From Saccoglossus kowalevskii (taxonomy: Eukaryota; Hemichordata; Enteropneusta; Harrimaniidae): a DNA stretch of 22,461 nt. This document shows, piece by piece, positions 11,291 through 22,269 of this stretch. The notes under the pieces are model-generated. The model was not told where the DNA came from. It was given only the letters and a program-made list of their open reading frames with translations, and made no database searches. Location: the NCBI RefSeq assembly GCF_000003605.2, contig NW_003150588.1:1-22461 (forward strand). Reading direction: 5' to 3'. Positions within the stretch are counted from its first letter, which is position 1. Each line of letters starts with the position of its first letter. A program made the position numbers and the translations under genes.

Positions 11291-12004
11291 GAATGAGTGG
11301 AATTCTTACATACGTGGGTGTATTTGCTGAATGAATGGAATGCTTGCATACAATGGGTGTATTTGATAAATGAATAGAATTCTTGAATGCATGGGTGTAT
11401 TTGGTGAATGAATGGAATGCTTGCATACAATGGGTGCATTTGATAAATGAATAGAATTCTTGTATACATGGATGTATTTGCTAAATAGATGGAATTCTTG
11501 CATACATGGGTGTATTTGCTGAATGAATGGAATTCTTGTATACATGGATGTATTTGCTGAATAGATGGAATTCTTGCATACATGTATGTATTTGCTAAAT
11601 AGATGGAATTCTTGCATACATGGGTGTATTTGCTGAATGAATGGAATTCTTGTATACATGGGTGTAATTGCTGAATGAATAGAATTCTTGTATACATGGA
11701 TGTATTTGCTGAATAGATGGAATTTTTGCATACATGGATGTATTTGCTAAATAGATGGAATTCTTGCATACATGTGTGTATTTGCTGAATGAATGGAATT
11801 CTTGTATACATGGATGTATTTGCTGAATAGATGGAATTCTTGCATACATGGATGTATTTGCTAAATAGATGGAATTCTTGCATACATGGGTATATTTGCT
11901 GAATGAATGGAATTCTTCCAAACATGTGTGTATTTGCTGAATGAATAGAATTCTTGTATACATGGGTGTATTTGCTGAATGAATGGAATTCTTGTATACA
12001 TGCG
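11291..12004. repeat. Family 4 module, copy 3, upstream part missing
   Basis: The GAATGAGTGG monomer (11291) and the TGCG monomer (12001) are 710 bp apart, 76 bp (two monomers) more than the 634 bp of copies 1, 4 and 5. The extra units lie in the TAAATAGATGG portion, where that portion is partly repeated (about 11480-11610). The GTATGAATGG marker normally 267 bp upstream is absent; the degraded patch at 11041-11180 lies there. Confidence 0.8.
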
Positions 12005-12336
12005 TGTATTTGTTGAATGAATGCAATTCTTGCATACATGGGTGTATTTGTTGAATGAATGGAATTCTTGTATACATGGGTGTATTTGCTGAATGAATGG
12101 AATTCTTGTATACATGGGTGTATTTGTTGAATGAATGGAATTCTTGCATACATGGGTGTATTTGCTGATTGAATGGAATGCTTGCATACATGGGTGTATT
12201 TGCTGAATGAATGGAATTCGTGCATACAATGGGTGTATTTGCTGAATGAATGGAATTCTTGCATACATGGGTGTATTTGCTGAATGAATGGAATTCTTGT
12301 ATACATGGGTGTATTTGCTGAATGAATGGAATTCTT

Positions 12337-12780
12337 CCAAACATGTGTGTATTTGCTGAATGAATAGAATTCTTGCATACATGGGTGTATTTGTTGAATG
12401 AATGGAATTCTTGTATACATGGGTGTATTTGCTGAATGAATGGAATTCTTGTATACATGGGTGTATTTGTTGAATGAATGGAATTCTTGCATACATGGGT
12501 GTATTTGCTGAATGAATGGAATTCTTGAATACATGGGTGTATTTGCTGAATGAATGGAATTCTTGTATACATGGGTGTATTTGTTGAATGAATGGAATTC
12601 TTGTATACATGGGTGTATTTGCTCAATGAATGGAATTCTTGTATACATGGGTGTATTTGCTGAATGAATGGAATGCTTGCACACATGGGTGTATTTGTTG
12701 AATGAATGGAATTCTTGTATACATGGGTGTATTTGCTGAATGAATGGAATGCTTGCATACATGGGTGTATTTGTTGAATG
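12337..12780. repeat. Family 3 module, broken copy
   Basis: It starts like the other family 3 modules: CTTGAATAC at 12524, exactly 187 bp after the CCAAAC site. It also carries the rare GCTCAATGAATGG monomer (C at 12624), found otherwise only at 19093; both lie 100 bp after their CTTGAATAC marker. It stops short of a GCAAAATAG monomer and runs into the irregular patch at 12781. Confidence 0.8.
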
Positions 12781-12840
12781 AATGGAATCTTGCATACATG
12801 GGTGTATTGCTGAATGAATGGAAATTCTGAATACATGGGT
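12781..12840. repeat. Short cluster of single-base indels
   Basis: Within 60 bp the repeat reads GGAATCTTGC (one T lost), GTATTGCTG (one T lost twice over) and GGAAATTCTGAATAC (A gained and T lost). Flanking monomers are regular. The patch ends the broken family 3 copy and begins a block resembling 2960-3230, so it coincides with a module junction. Sequencing or consensus error in homopolymer-like TT/TTT tracts is an alternative. Confidence 0.65.
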
Positions 12841-13191
12841 GTATTTGCTGAATGAATAGAATTCTTGCATACATGGGTGTATTTGCTGAATGAATGGAAT
12901 TCTTGCATACATGGGTGTATTTGCTGAATGAATGGAATTCTTGTATACATGGGTGTATTTGCTGAATGAATGGAATTCTTGCATACATGGGTGTATTTGC
13001 TGAATGAATGGAATTCTTGCATACATGGGTGTATTTGCTGAATGAATGGAATTCTTGTATACATGGGTGTATTTGTTGAATGAATGGAATTCTTGTATAC
13101 ATGGATGTATTTGCTGAATGAATGGAATGCTTGCATACATGGGTGTATTTGCTGATTGAATGGAATGCTTGCATACATGGGTGTATTTGCT

Positions 13192-14096
13192 GTATGAATG
13201 GAATTCGTGCATACAATGGGTGTATTTGCTGAATGAATGGAATTCTTGCATACATGGGTGTATTTGCTGAATGAATGGAATTCTTGCATACATGGGTGTA
13301 TTTGCTGAATGAATGGAATGCTTGCATACATGGGTGTATTTGCTGAATGAATGGAATGCTTGCATACATGGGTGTATTTGCTGAATGAATGGAATTCTTG
13401 CATACATGGGTGTATTTGCTGAATGAATGGAATTCTTGCATACATGGGTGTATTTGCTGAATGAGTGGAATTCTTACATACGTGGGTGTATTTGCTGAAT
13501 GAATGGAATGCTTGCATACAATGGGTGTATTTGATAAATGAATAGAATTCTTGAATGCATGGGTGTATTTGCTGAATGAATGGAATGCTTGCATACAATG
13601 GGTGCATTTGATAAATGAATAGAATTCTTGTATACATGGATGTATTTGCTGAATAGATGGAATTCTTGCATACATGTATGTATTTGCTAAATAGATGGAA
13701 TTCTTGCATACATGGGTGTATTTGCTGAATGAATGGAATTCTTGTATACATGGGTGTATTTGCTGAATGAATAGAATTCTTGTATACATGGATGTATTTG
13801 CTGAATAGATGGAATTTTTGCATACATGGATGTATTTGCTAAATAGATGGAATTCTTGCATACATGTGTGTATTTGCTGAATGAATGGAATTCTTGTATA
13901 CATGGATGTATTTGCTGAATAGATGGAATTCTTGCATACATGGATGTATTTGCTAAATAGATGGAATTCTTGCATACATGGGTGTATTTGCTGAATGAAT
14001 GGAATTCTTCCAAACATGTGTGTATTTGCTGAATGAATAGAATTCTTGTATACATGGGTGTATTTGCTGAATGAATGGAATTCTTGTATACATGCG
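13192..14096. repeat. Family 4 module, copy 4
   Basis: GTATGAATGG (13192), GAATGAGTGG (13459) and TGCG (14093) have the same spacings, 267 and 634 bp, as copy 1. It is followed directly by copy 5 at a period of 1105 bp, i.e. 29 monomers plus three bases, matching three 39-mers per period. Confidence 0.85.
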
Positions 14097-14334
14097 TGTA
14101 TTTGTTGAATGAATGTAATTCTTGCATACATGGGTGTATTTGTTGAATGAATGGAATTCTTGTATACATGGGTGTATTTGCTGAATGAATGGAATTCTTG
14201 TATACATGGGTGTATTTGTTGAATGAATGGAATTCTTGTATACATGGATGTATTTGCTGAATGAATGGAATGCTTGCATACATGGGTGTATTTGCTGATT
14301 GAATGGAATGCTTGCATACATGGGTGTATTTGCT

Positions 14335-15201
14335 GTATGAATGGAATTCGTGCATACAATGGGTGTATTTGCTGAATGAATGGAATTCTTGCATACATGG
14401 GTGTATTTGCTGAATGAATGGAATTCTTGCATACATGGGTGTATTTGCTGAATGAATGGAATGCTTGCATACATGGGTGTATTTGCTGAATGAATGGAAT
14501 GCTTGCATACATGGGTGTATTTGCTGAATGAATAGAATTCTTGCATACATGGGTGTATTTGCTGAATGAGTGGAATTCTTGCATATGTGGGTGTATTTGC
14601 TGAATGAATGGAATGCTTGCATACAATGGGTGTATTTGATAAATGAATAGAATTCTTGAATGCATGGGTGTATTTGGTGAATGAATGGAATGCTTGCATA
14701 CAATGGGTGCATTTGATAAATGAATAGAATTCTTGTATACATGGATGTATTTGCTGAATAGATGGAATTCTTGCATACATGTATGTATTTGCTAAATAGA
14801 TGGAATTCTTGCATACATGGGTGTATTTGCTGAATGAATGGAATTCTTGTATACATGGGTGTATTTGCTGAATGAATAGAATTCTTGTATACACGGATGT
14901 ATTTGCTGAATAGATGGAATTCTTGCATAAATGGATGTATTTGCTAAATAGATGGAATTCTTGCATACATGTGTGTATTTGCTGAATGAATGGAATTCTT
15001 GTATACATGGATGTATTTGCTGAATAGATGGAATTCTTGCATACATGGATGTATTTGCCAAATAGATGGAATTCTTGCATACATGGGTGTATTTGCTGAA
15101 TGAATGGAATTCTTCCAAACATGTGTGTATTTGCTGAATGAATAGAATTCTTGTATACATGGGTGTATTTGCTGAATGAATGGAATTCTTGTATACATGC
15201 G
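14335..15201. repeat. Family 4 module, copy 5, tandem to copy 4
   Basis: GAATGAGTGG (14564), the CCAAAC site (15115) and TGCG (15198) each lie exactly 1105 bp after their counterparts in copy 4. The GTATGAATGG marker (14335) is 1143 bp after, so one monomer was lost between it and GAATGAGTGG. The GAATGAGTGG monomer continues CTTGCATATGTGG instead of CTTACATACGTGG, which removes the minus-strand stop seen in the other copies. Confidence 0.85.
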
Positions 15202-16426
15202 TGTATTTGTTGAATGAATGGAATGCTTGCATACATGGGTGTATTTGATGAATGAATGGAATTCGTGCATACAATGGGTGTATTTGCTGAATGAATGGAA
15301 TTCTTGTATACATGGGTGTATTTGCTGAATGAATGGAATTCTTGCATACATGGGTGTATTTGCTAAATAGATGGAATTCTTGCATACATGGGTGTATTTG
15401 CTGAATGAATAGAATTCTTGCATACATGGCTGTATTTGCTGAATGAATGGAATGCTTGCATACATGGGTGTATTTGCTAAATAGATGGAATTCTTGTATA
15501 CATGGGTGTATTTGCTGAATGAATAGAATTCTTGCATACATGGGTGTATTTGTTGAATGAATGGAATTCTTGTATACATGGGTGTATTTGCTGAATGAAT
15601 AGAATTCTTGTATACATGGGTGTATTTGCTAAATAGATGGAATTCTTGCATACATGGGTGTATTTGCTGAATGAATGGAATTCTTCCAAACGTGTGTATT
15701 TGCTGAATGAATAGAATTCTTGCATACATGGGTGTATTTGTTGAATGAATGGAATTCTTGTATACATGGGTGTATTTGCTGAATGAATGGAATTCTTCCA
15801 AACATGTGTGTATTTGCTGAATGAATAGAATTCTTGTATACATGGGTGTATTTGCTGAATGAATGGAATTCTTGTATACATGGGTGTATTTGCTGAACGA
15901 ATGGAATTCTTGTATACATGGGTGTATTTGCTGAATGAATGGAATTCTTGTATACATGGGTGTATTTGCTGAATGAATGGAATTCTTGTATACATGGGTG
16001 TATTTGCTGAATTAATGGAATGCTTGCATACATGGGTGTATTTGCTGAATGAATGGAATTCTTGCATACATGGGTGTATTTGCTAAATAGATGGAATTCT
16101 TGTATACATGGGTGTATTTGCTGAATGAATGGAATTCTTCCAAACATGTGTGTATTTGCTGAATGAATAGAATTCTTGCATACATGGGTGTATTTGTTGA
16201 ATGAATGGAATTCTTGTATACATGGGTGTATTTGCTGAATGAATGGAATTCTTGTATACATGGGTGTATTTGCTGAATGAATAGAATTCTTGCATACATG
16301 GGTGTATTTGCTGAATGAATGGAATGCTTGCATACATGGGTGTATTTGCTGAATGAATGGAATGCTTGCATACATGGGTGTATTTGCTGAATGAATGGAA
16401 TGCTTGCATACATGGGTGTATTTGAT

Positions 16427-16880
16427 GAATGAATGGAATTCGTGCATACAATGGGTGTATTTGCTGAATGAATGGAATTCTTGCATACATGGGTGTATTT
16501 GCTGAATGAATGGAATTCTTGCATGCATGGGTGTATTTGCTGAATGAATGGAATGCTTGCATACATGGGTGTATTTGCTGAATGAATGGAATGCTTGCAT
16601 ACATGGGTGTATTTGCTGAATGAATGGAATGCTTGCATACATGTGTGTATTTGCTGAATGAATGGAATTCTTGCATATATGGGTGTATTTGCTGAATGAA
16701 TGGAATTCTTGCATACATGGGTGTATTTGCTGAATGAGTGGAATTCTTACATACGTGGGTGTATTTGCTGAATGAATGGAATGCTTGCATACAATGGGTG
16801 TATTTGATAAATGAATAGAATTCTTGAATGCATGGGTGTATTTGGTGAATGAATGGAATGCTTGCATACAATGGGTGTAT
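16427..16880. repeat. Family 4 module, copy 6, truncated and chimeric
   Basis: A TTTGATGAATGAATGG monomer and 39-mer (16427 onward) precede GAATGAGTGG/CTTACATACGTGG (16732) and the GATAAATGAATAG and TTTGGTGAATG monomers. After the second CTTGCATACAATGGG (about 16861-16875) the copy should continue GTGCATTTGATAAATG. Instead it switches to GTGTATTTGTTGAATG and continues as the last part of a family 3 module (GCAAAATAG at 16997). Confidence 0.8.
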
Positions 16881-17054
16881 TTGTTGAATGAATGGAATTC
16901 TTGTATACATGGGTGTATTTGCTGAATGAATGGAATGCTTGCATACATGGGTGTATTTGCTGAATGAATGGAATTCTTGCATACATGGGTGTATTTGCAA
17001 AATAGATGGAATTCTTGTATACATGGGTGTATTTGCTGGATGAATGGAATTCTT

Positions 17055-17626
17055 CCAAACATGTGTGTATTTGCTGAATGAATAGAATTCTTGCATACAT
17101 GGGTGTATTTGTTGAATGAATGGAATTCTTGTATACATGGGTGTATTTGCTGAATGAATGGAATTCTTGTATACATGGGTGTATTTGTTGAATGAATGGA
17201 ATTCTTGTATACATGGATGTATTTGCTGAATGAATGGAATGCTTGCATACATGGGTGTATTTGCTGATTGAATGGAATGCTTGCATACATGGGTGTATTT
17301 GCTGAATGAATGGAATTCGTGCATACAATGGGTGTATTTGCTGAATGAATGGAATTCTTGCATACATGGGTGTATTTGCTGAATGAATGGAATTCTTGTA
17401 TACATGGGTGTATTTGTTGAATGAATGGAATTCTTGCATACATGGGTGTATTTGCTGATTGAATGGAATGCTTGCATACATGGGTGTATTTGCTGAATGA
17501 ATGGAATTCGTGCATACAATGGGTGTATTTGCTGAATGAATGGAATTCTTGCATACATGGGTGTATTTGCTGAATGAATGGAATTCTTGTATACATGGGT
17601 GTATTTGCTGAATGAATGGAATTCTT
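17055..17626. repeat. 572-bp higher-order module (family 2)
   Basis: Same length and internal order as 5330-5901, with two GATTGAATGG monomers each followed by a GAATTCGTGCATACAATGGG 39-mer (about 17310 and 17508). It lies between a truncated family 3 end and a full family 3 module. Confidence 0.85.
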
Positions 17627-18424
17627 CCAAACATGTGTGTATTTGCTGAATGAATAGAATTCTTGCATACATGGGTGTATTTGTTGAATGAATGGAATTC
17701 TTGTATACATGGGTGTATTTGCTGAATGAATGGAATTCTTGTATACATGGGTGTATTTGTTGAATGAATGGAATTCTTGCATACATGGGTGTATTTGCTG
17801 AATGAATGGAATTCTTGAATACATGGGTGTATTTGCTGAATGAATGGAATTCTTGTATACATGGGTGTATTTGTTGAATGAATGGAATTCTTGTATACAT
17901 GGGTGTATTTGCTGAATGAATGGAATTCTTGTATACATGGGTGTATTTGCTGAATGAATGGAATGCTTGCACACATGGGTGTATTTGTTGAATGAATGGA
18001 ATTCTTGTATACATGGGTGTATTTGCTGAATGAATGGAATGCTTGCATACATGGGTGTATTTGCTGAATGAATGGAATTCTTGCATACATGGGTGTATTT
18101 GCTGAATGAATGGAATGCTTGCACACATGGGTGTATTTGTTGAATGAATGGAATTCTTGTATACATGGGTGTATTTGCTGAATGAATGGAATGCTTGCAT
18201 ACATGGGTGTATTTGCTGAATGAATGGAATGCTTGCACACATGGGTGTATTTGTTGAATGAATGGAATTCTTGTATACATGGGTGTATTTGCTGAATGAA
18301 TGGAATGCTTGCATACATGGGTGTATTTGCTGAATGAATGGAATTCTTGCATACATGGGTGTATTTGCAAAATAGATGGAATTCTTGTATACATGGGTGT
18401 ATTTGCTGAATGAATGGAATTCTT
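17627..18424. repeat. Family 3 module, 798-bp form, first of a tandem pair
   Basis: CTTGAATAC lies at 17814 (187 bp in), GCAAAATAG at 18367 (553 bp later) and the next CCAAAC site at 18425 (58 bp later). Exactly 21 monomers. Every one of these markers recurs 1179 bp downstream. Confidence 0.88.
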
Positions 18425-18805
18425 CCAAACATGTGTGTATTTGCTGAATGAATAGAATTCTTGCATACATGGGTGTATTTGTTGAATGAATGGAATTCTT
18501 GTATACATGGGTGTATTTGCTGAATGAATGGAATTCTTGTATACATGGGTGTATTTGTTGAATGAATGGAATTCTTGTATACATGGATGTATTTGCTGAA
18601 TGAATGGAATGCTTGCATACATGGGTGTATTTGCTGATTGAATGGAATGCTTGCATACATGGGTGTATTTGCTGAATGAATGGAATTCGTGCATACAATG
18701 GGTGTATTTGCTGAATGAATGGAATTCTTGCATACATGGGTGTATTTGCTGAATGAATGGAATTCTTGTATACATGGGTGTATTTGCTGAATGAATGGAA
18801 TTCTT

Positions 18806-19603
18806 CCAAACATGTGTGTATTTGCTGAATGAATAGAATTCTTGCATACATGGGTGTATTTGTTGAATGAATGGAATTCTTGTATACATGGGTGTATTTG
18901 CTGAATGAATGGAATTCTTGTATACATGGGTGTATTTGTTGAATGAATGGAATTCTTGCATACATGGGTGTATTTGCTGAATGAATGGAATTCTTGAATA
19001 CATGGGTGTATTTGCTGAATGAATGGAATTCTTGTATACATGGGTGTATTTGTTGAATGAATGGAATTCTTGTATACATGGGTGTATTTGCTCAATGAAT
19101 GGAATTCTTGTATACATGGGTGTATTTGCTGAATGAATGGAATGCTTGCACACATGGGTGTATTTGTTGAATGAATGGAATTCTTGTATACATGGGTGTA
19201 TTTGCTGAATGAATGGAATGCTTGCATACATGGGTGTATTTGCTGAATGAATGGAATTCTTGCATACATGGGTGTATTTGCTGAATGAATGGAATGCTTG
19301 CACACATGGGTGTATTTGTTGAATGAATGGAATTCTTGTATACATGGGTGTATTTGCTGAATGAATGGAATGCTTGCATACATGGGTGTATTTGCTGAAT
19401 GAATGGAATGCTTGCACACATGGGTGTATTTGTTGAATGAATGGAATTCTTGTATACATGGGTGTATTTGCTGAATGAATGGAATGCTTGCATACATGGG
19501 TGTATTTGCTGAATGAATGGAATTCTTGCATACATGGGTGTATTTGCAAAATAGATGGAATTCTTGTATACATGGGTGTATTTGCTGAATGAATGGAATT
19601 CTT
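18806..19603. repeat. Family 3 module, 798-bp form, second of a tandem pair
   Basis: CTTGAATAC lies at 18993, GCAAAATAG at 19546 and the next CCAAAC at 19604, all 1179 bp after the first copy. The 39-mer after it (CG at 19867) is also 1179 bp after its counterpart (18688). The match fades near 19930, so the duplicated block is about 1.1-1.2 kb. The GCTCAATGAATGG variant at 19093 is not in the first copy but is in the broken copy at 12337. Confidence 0.88.
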
Positions 19604-20004
19604 CCAAACATGTGTGTATTTGCTGAATGAATAGAATTCTTGCATACATGGGTGTATTTGTTGAATGAATGGAATTCTTGTATACATGGGTGTATTTGCT
19701 GAATGAATGGAATTCTTGTATACATGGGTGTATTTGTTGAATGAATGGAATTCTTGTATACATGGATGTATTTGCTGAATGAATGGAATGCTTGCATACA
19801 TGGGTGTATTTGCTGATTGAATGGAATGCTTGCATACATGGCTGTATTTGCTGTATGAATGGAATTCGTGCATACAATGGGTGTATTTGCTGAATGAATG
19901 GAATTCTTGCATACATGGGTGTATTTGCTGAATGAATGGAATTCTTGCATACATGGGTGTATTTGCTGAATGAATGGAATGTTTGCATACATGGGTGTAT
20001 TTGT

Positions 20005-20554
20005 TTAATGAATGGAATTCTTGTATACATGGGTGTATTTGCTGAATGAATGGAATTCTTGTATACATGGGTGTATTTGCTGAATGAATGGAATGCTTGC
20101 ACACATGGGTGTATTTGTTGAATGAATGGAATTCTTGTATACATGGGTGTATTTGCTGAATGAATGGAATGCTTGCATACATGGGTGTATTTGCTGAATG
20201 AATGGAATTCTTGCATACATGGGTGTATTTGCTGAATGAATGGAATGCTTGCACACATGGGTGTATTTGTTGAATGAATGGAATTCTTGTATACATGGGT
20301 GTATTTGCTGAATGAATGGAATGCTTGCATACATGGGTGTATTTGCTGAATGAATGGAATGCTTGCACACATGGGTGTATTTGTTGAATGAATGGAATTC
20401 TTGTATACATGGGTGTATTTGCTGAATGAATGGAATGCTTGCATACATGGGTGTATTTGCTGAATGAATGGAATTCTTGCATACATGGGTGTATTTGCAA
20501 AATAGATGGAATTCTTGTATACATGGGTGTATTTGCTGGATGAATGGAATTCTT
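20005..20554. repeat. Family 3 module, left-truncated
   Basis: It contains the CACAC/TATAC/CATAC alternation and GCAAAATAG (20497), 58 bp before CCAAAC (20555), but no CTTGAATAC marker. A unique TTTGTTTAATGAATGG and GAATGTTTGC pair at about 19978-20017 marks its left junction. Confidence 0.8.
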
Positions 20555-21012
20555 CCAAACATGTGTGTATTTGCTGAATGAATAGAATTCTTGCATACAT
20601 GGGTGTATTTGTTGAATGAATGGAATGCTTGCATACATTGGTGTATTTGCTGATTGAATGGAATGCTTGCATACATGGGTGTATTTGCTGAATGAATGGA
20701 ATTCGTGCATACAATGGGTGTATTTGCTGAATGAATGGAATTCTTGCATACATGGGTGTATTTGCTGAATGAATGGAATTCTTGTATACATGGGTGTATT
20801 TGTTGAATGAATGGAATTCTTGCATACATGGGTGTATTTGCTGATTGAATGGAATGCTTGCATACATGGGTGTATTTGCTGAATGAATGGAATTCGTGCA
20901 TACAATGGGTGTATTTGCTGAATGAATGGAATTCTTGCATACATGGGTGTATTTGCTGAATGAATGGAATTCTTGTATACATGGGTGTATTTGCTGAATG
21001 AATGGAATTCTT
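20555..21012. repeat. Family 2 module shortened by three monomers
   Basis: 458 bp against 572 bp in the full copies, a difference of exactly three monomers. The loss is near 20625-20645, where GAATGCTTGCATACATTGG joins directly to a GATTGAATGG monomer. Both 39-mers (about 20704 and 20897) remain. Confidence 0.8.
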
Positions 21013-21583
21013 CCAAACATGTGTGTATTTGCTGAATGAATAGAATTCTTGCATACATGGGTTTATTTGTTGAATGAATGGAATTCTTGTATACATGGGT
21101 GTATTTGCTGAATGAATGGAATTCTTGTATACATGGGTGTATTTGTTGAATGAATGGAATTCTTGCACACATGGGTGTATTTGCTGATTGAATGGAATGC
21201 TTGCATACATGGGTGTATTTGCTGAATGAATGGAATTCGTGCATACAATGGGTGTATTTGCTGAATGAATGGAATTCTTGCATACATGGGTGTGTTTGCT
21301 GAATGAATGAAATTCTTGTATACATGGGTGTATTTGCTGAATGAATGGAATTCTTGTATACATGGGTGTATTTGCTGAATGAATGGAATGCTTGCACACA
21401 TAGGTGTATTTGTTGAATGAATGGAATTCTTGTATACATGGGTGTATTTGCTGAATGAATGGAATGCTTGCATACATGGGTGTATTTGCTGAATGAATGG
21501 AATTCTTGCATACATGGGTGTATTTGCTAAATGGATGGAATTCTTGTATACATGGGTGTATTTGCTGAATGAATGGAATTCTT
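21013..21583. repeat. 571-bp higher-order module (family 1, long form)
   Basis: The GAAATTC monomer lies at 21301 and the TAAATGGATGG monomer at 21526, with the same 288, 225 and 58 bp spacings as the copies at 836 and 4759. It shares the GGGTTTATTTG variant (near 21060) with the copies at 4759, 5902 and 6817. Confidence 0.85.
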
Positions 21584-22269
21584 CCAAACATGTGTGTATT
21601 TGCTGAATGAATAGAATTCTTGCATACATGGGTGTATTTGTTGAATGAATGGAATTCTTGTATACATGGGTGTATTTGCTGAATGAATGGAATTCTTGTA
21701 TACATGGGTGTATTTGTTGAATGAATGGAATTCTTGTATACATGGATGTATTTGCTGAATGAATGGAATGCTTGCATACATGGGTGTATTTGCTGATTGA
21801 ATGGAATGCTTGCATACATGGGTGTATTTGCTGTATGAATGGAATTCGTGCATACAATGGGTGTATTTGCTGAATGAATGGAATTCTTGCATACATGGGT
21901 GTATTTGCTGAATGAATGGAATTCTTGCATACCTGGGTGTATTTGCTGAATGAATGAAATTCTTGTATACCTGGGTGTATTTGCTGAATGAATGGAATTC
22001 GTGCATACCATGGGTGTATTTGCTGAATGAATGGAATTCTTGCATCCATGGGTGTATTTGCTGAATGAATGAAATTCTTGTATCCATGGGTGTATTTGCT
22101 GAATGAATGGAATTCTTGTATACATGGGTGTATTTGCTGAATGAATGGAATTCTTGCATCCATGAGTGTATTTGCTGAATGAATGGAATTCTTGCATACA
22201 TGGGTGTATTTGCTAAATGGATGGAATTCTTGTATACATGGGTGTATTTGCTGAATGAATGGAATTCTT
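21584..22269. repeat. Hybrid module containing a run of A-to-C changes
   Basis: 686 bp between CCAAAC sites. The left part follows the GTATGAATGG type (21833). From about 21990 the right part matches 7032 onward at a constant offset of 14,958 bp, with GAAATTC at 22063 and TAAATGGATGG at 22212. Six of seven successive monomers between 21925 and 22165 carry an A-to-C change in the ATACATGG segment. Confidence 0.8.
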
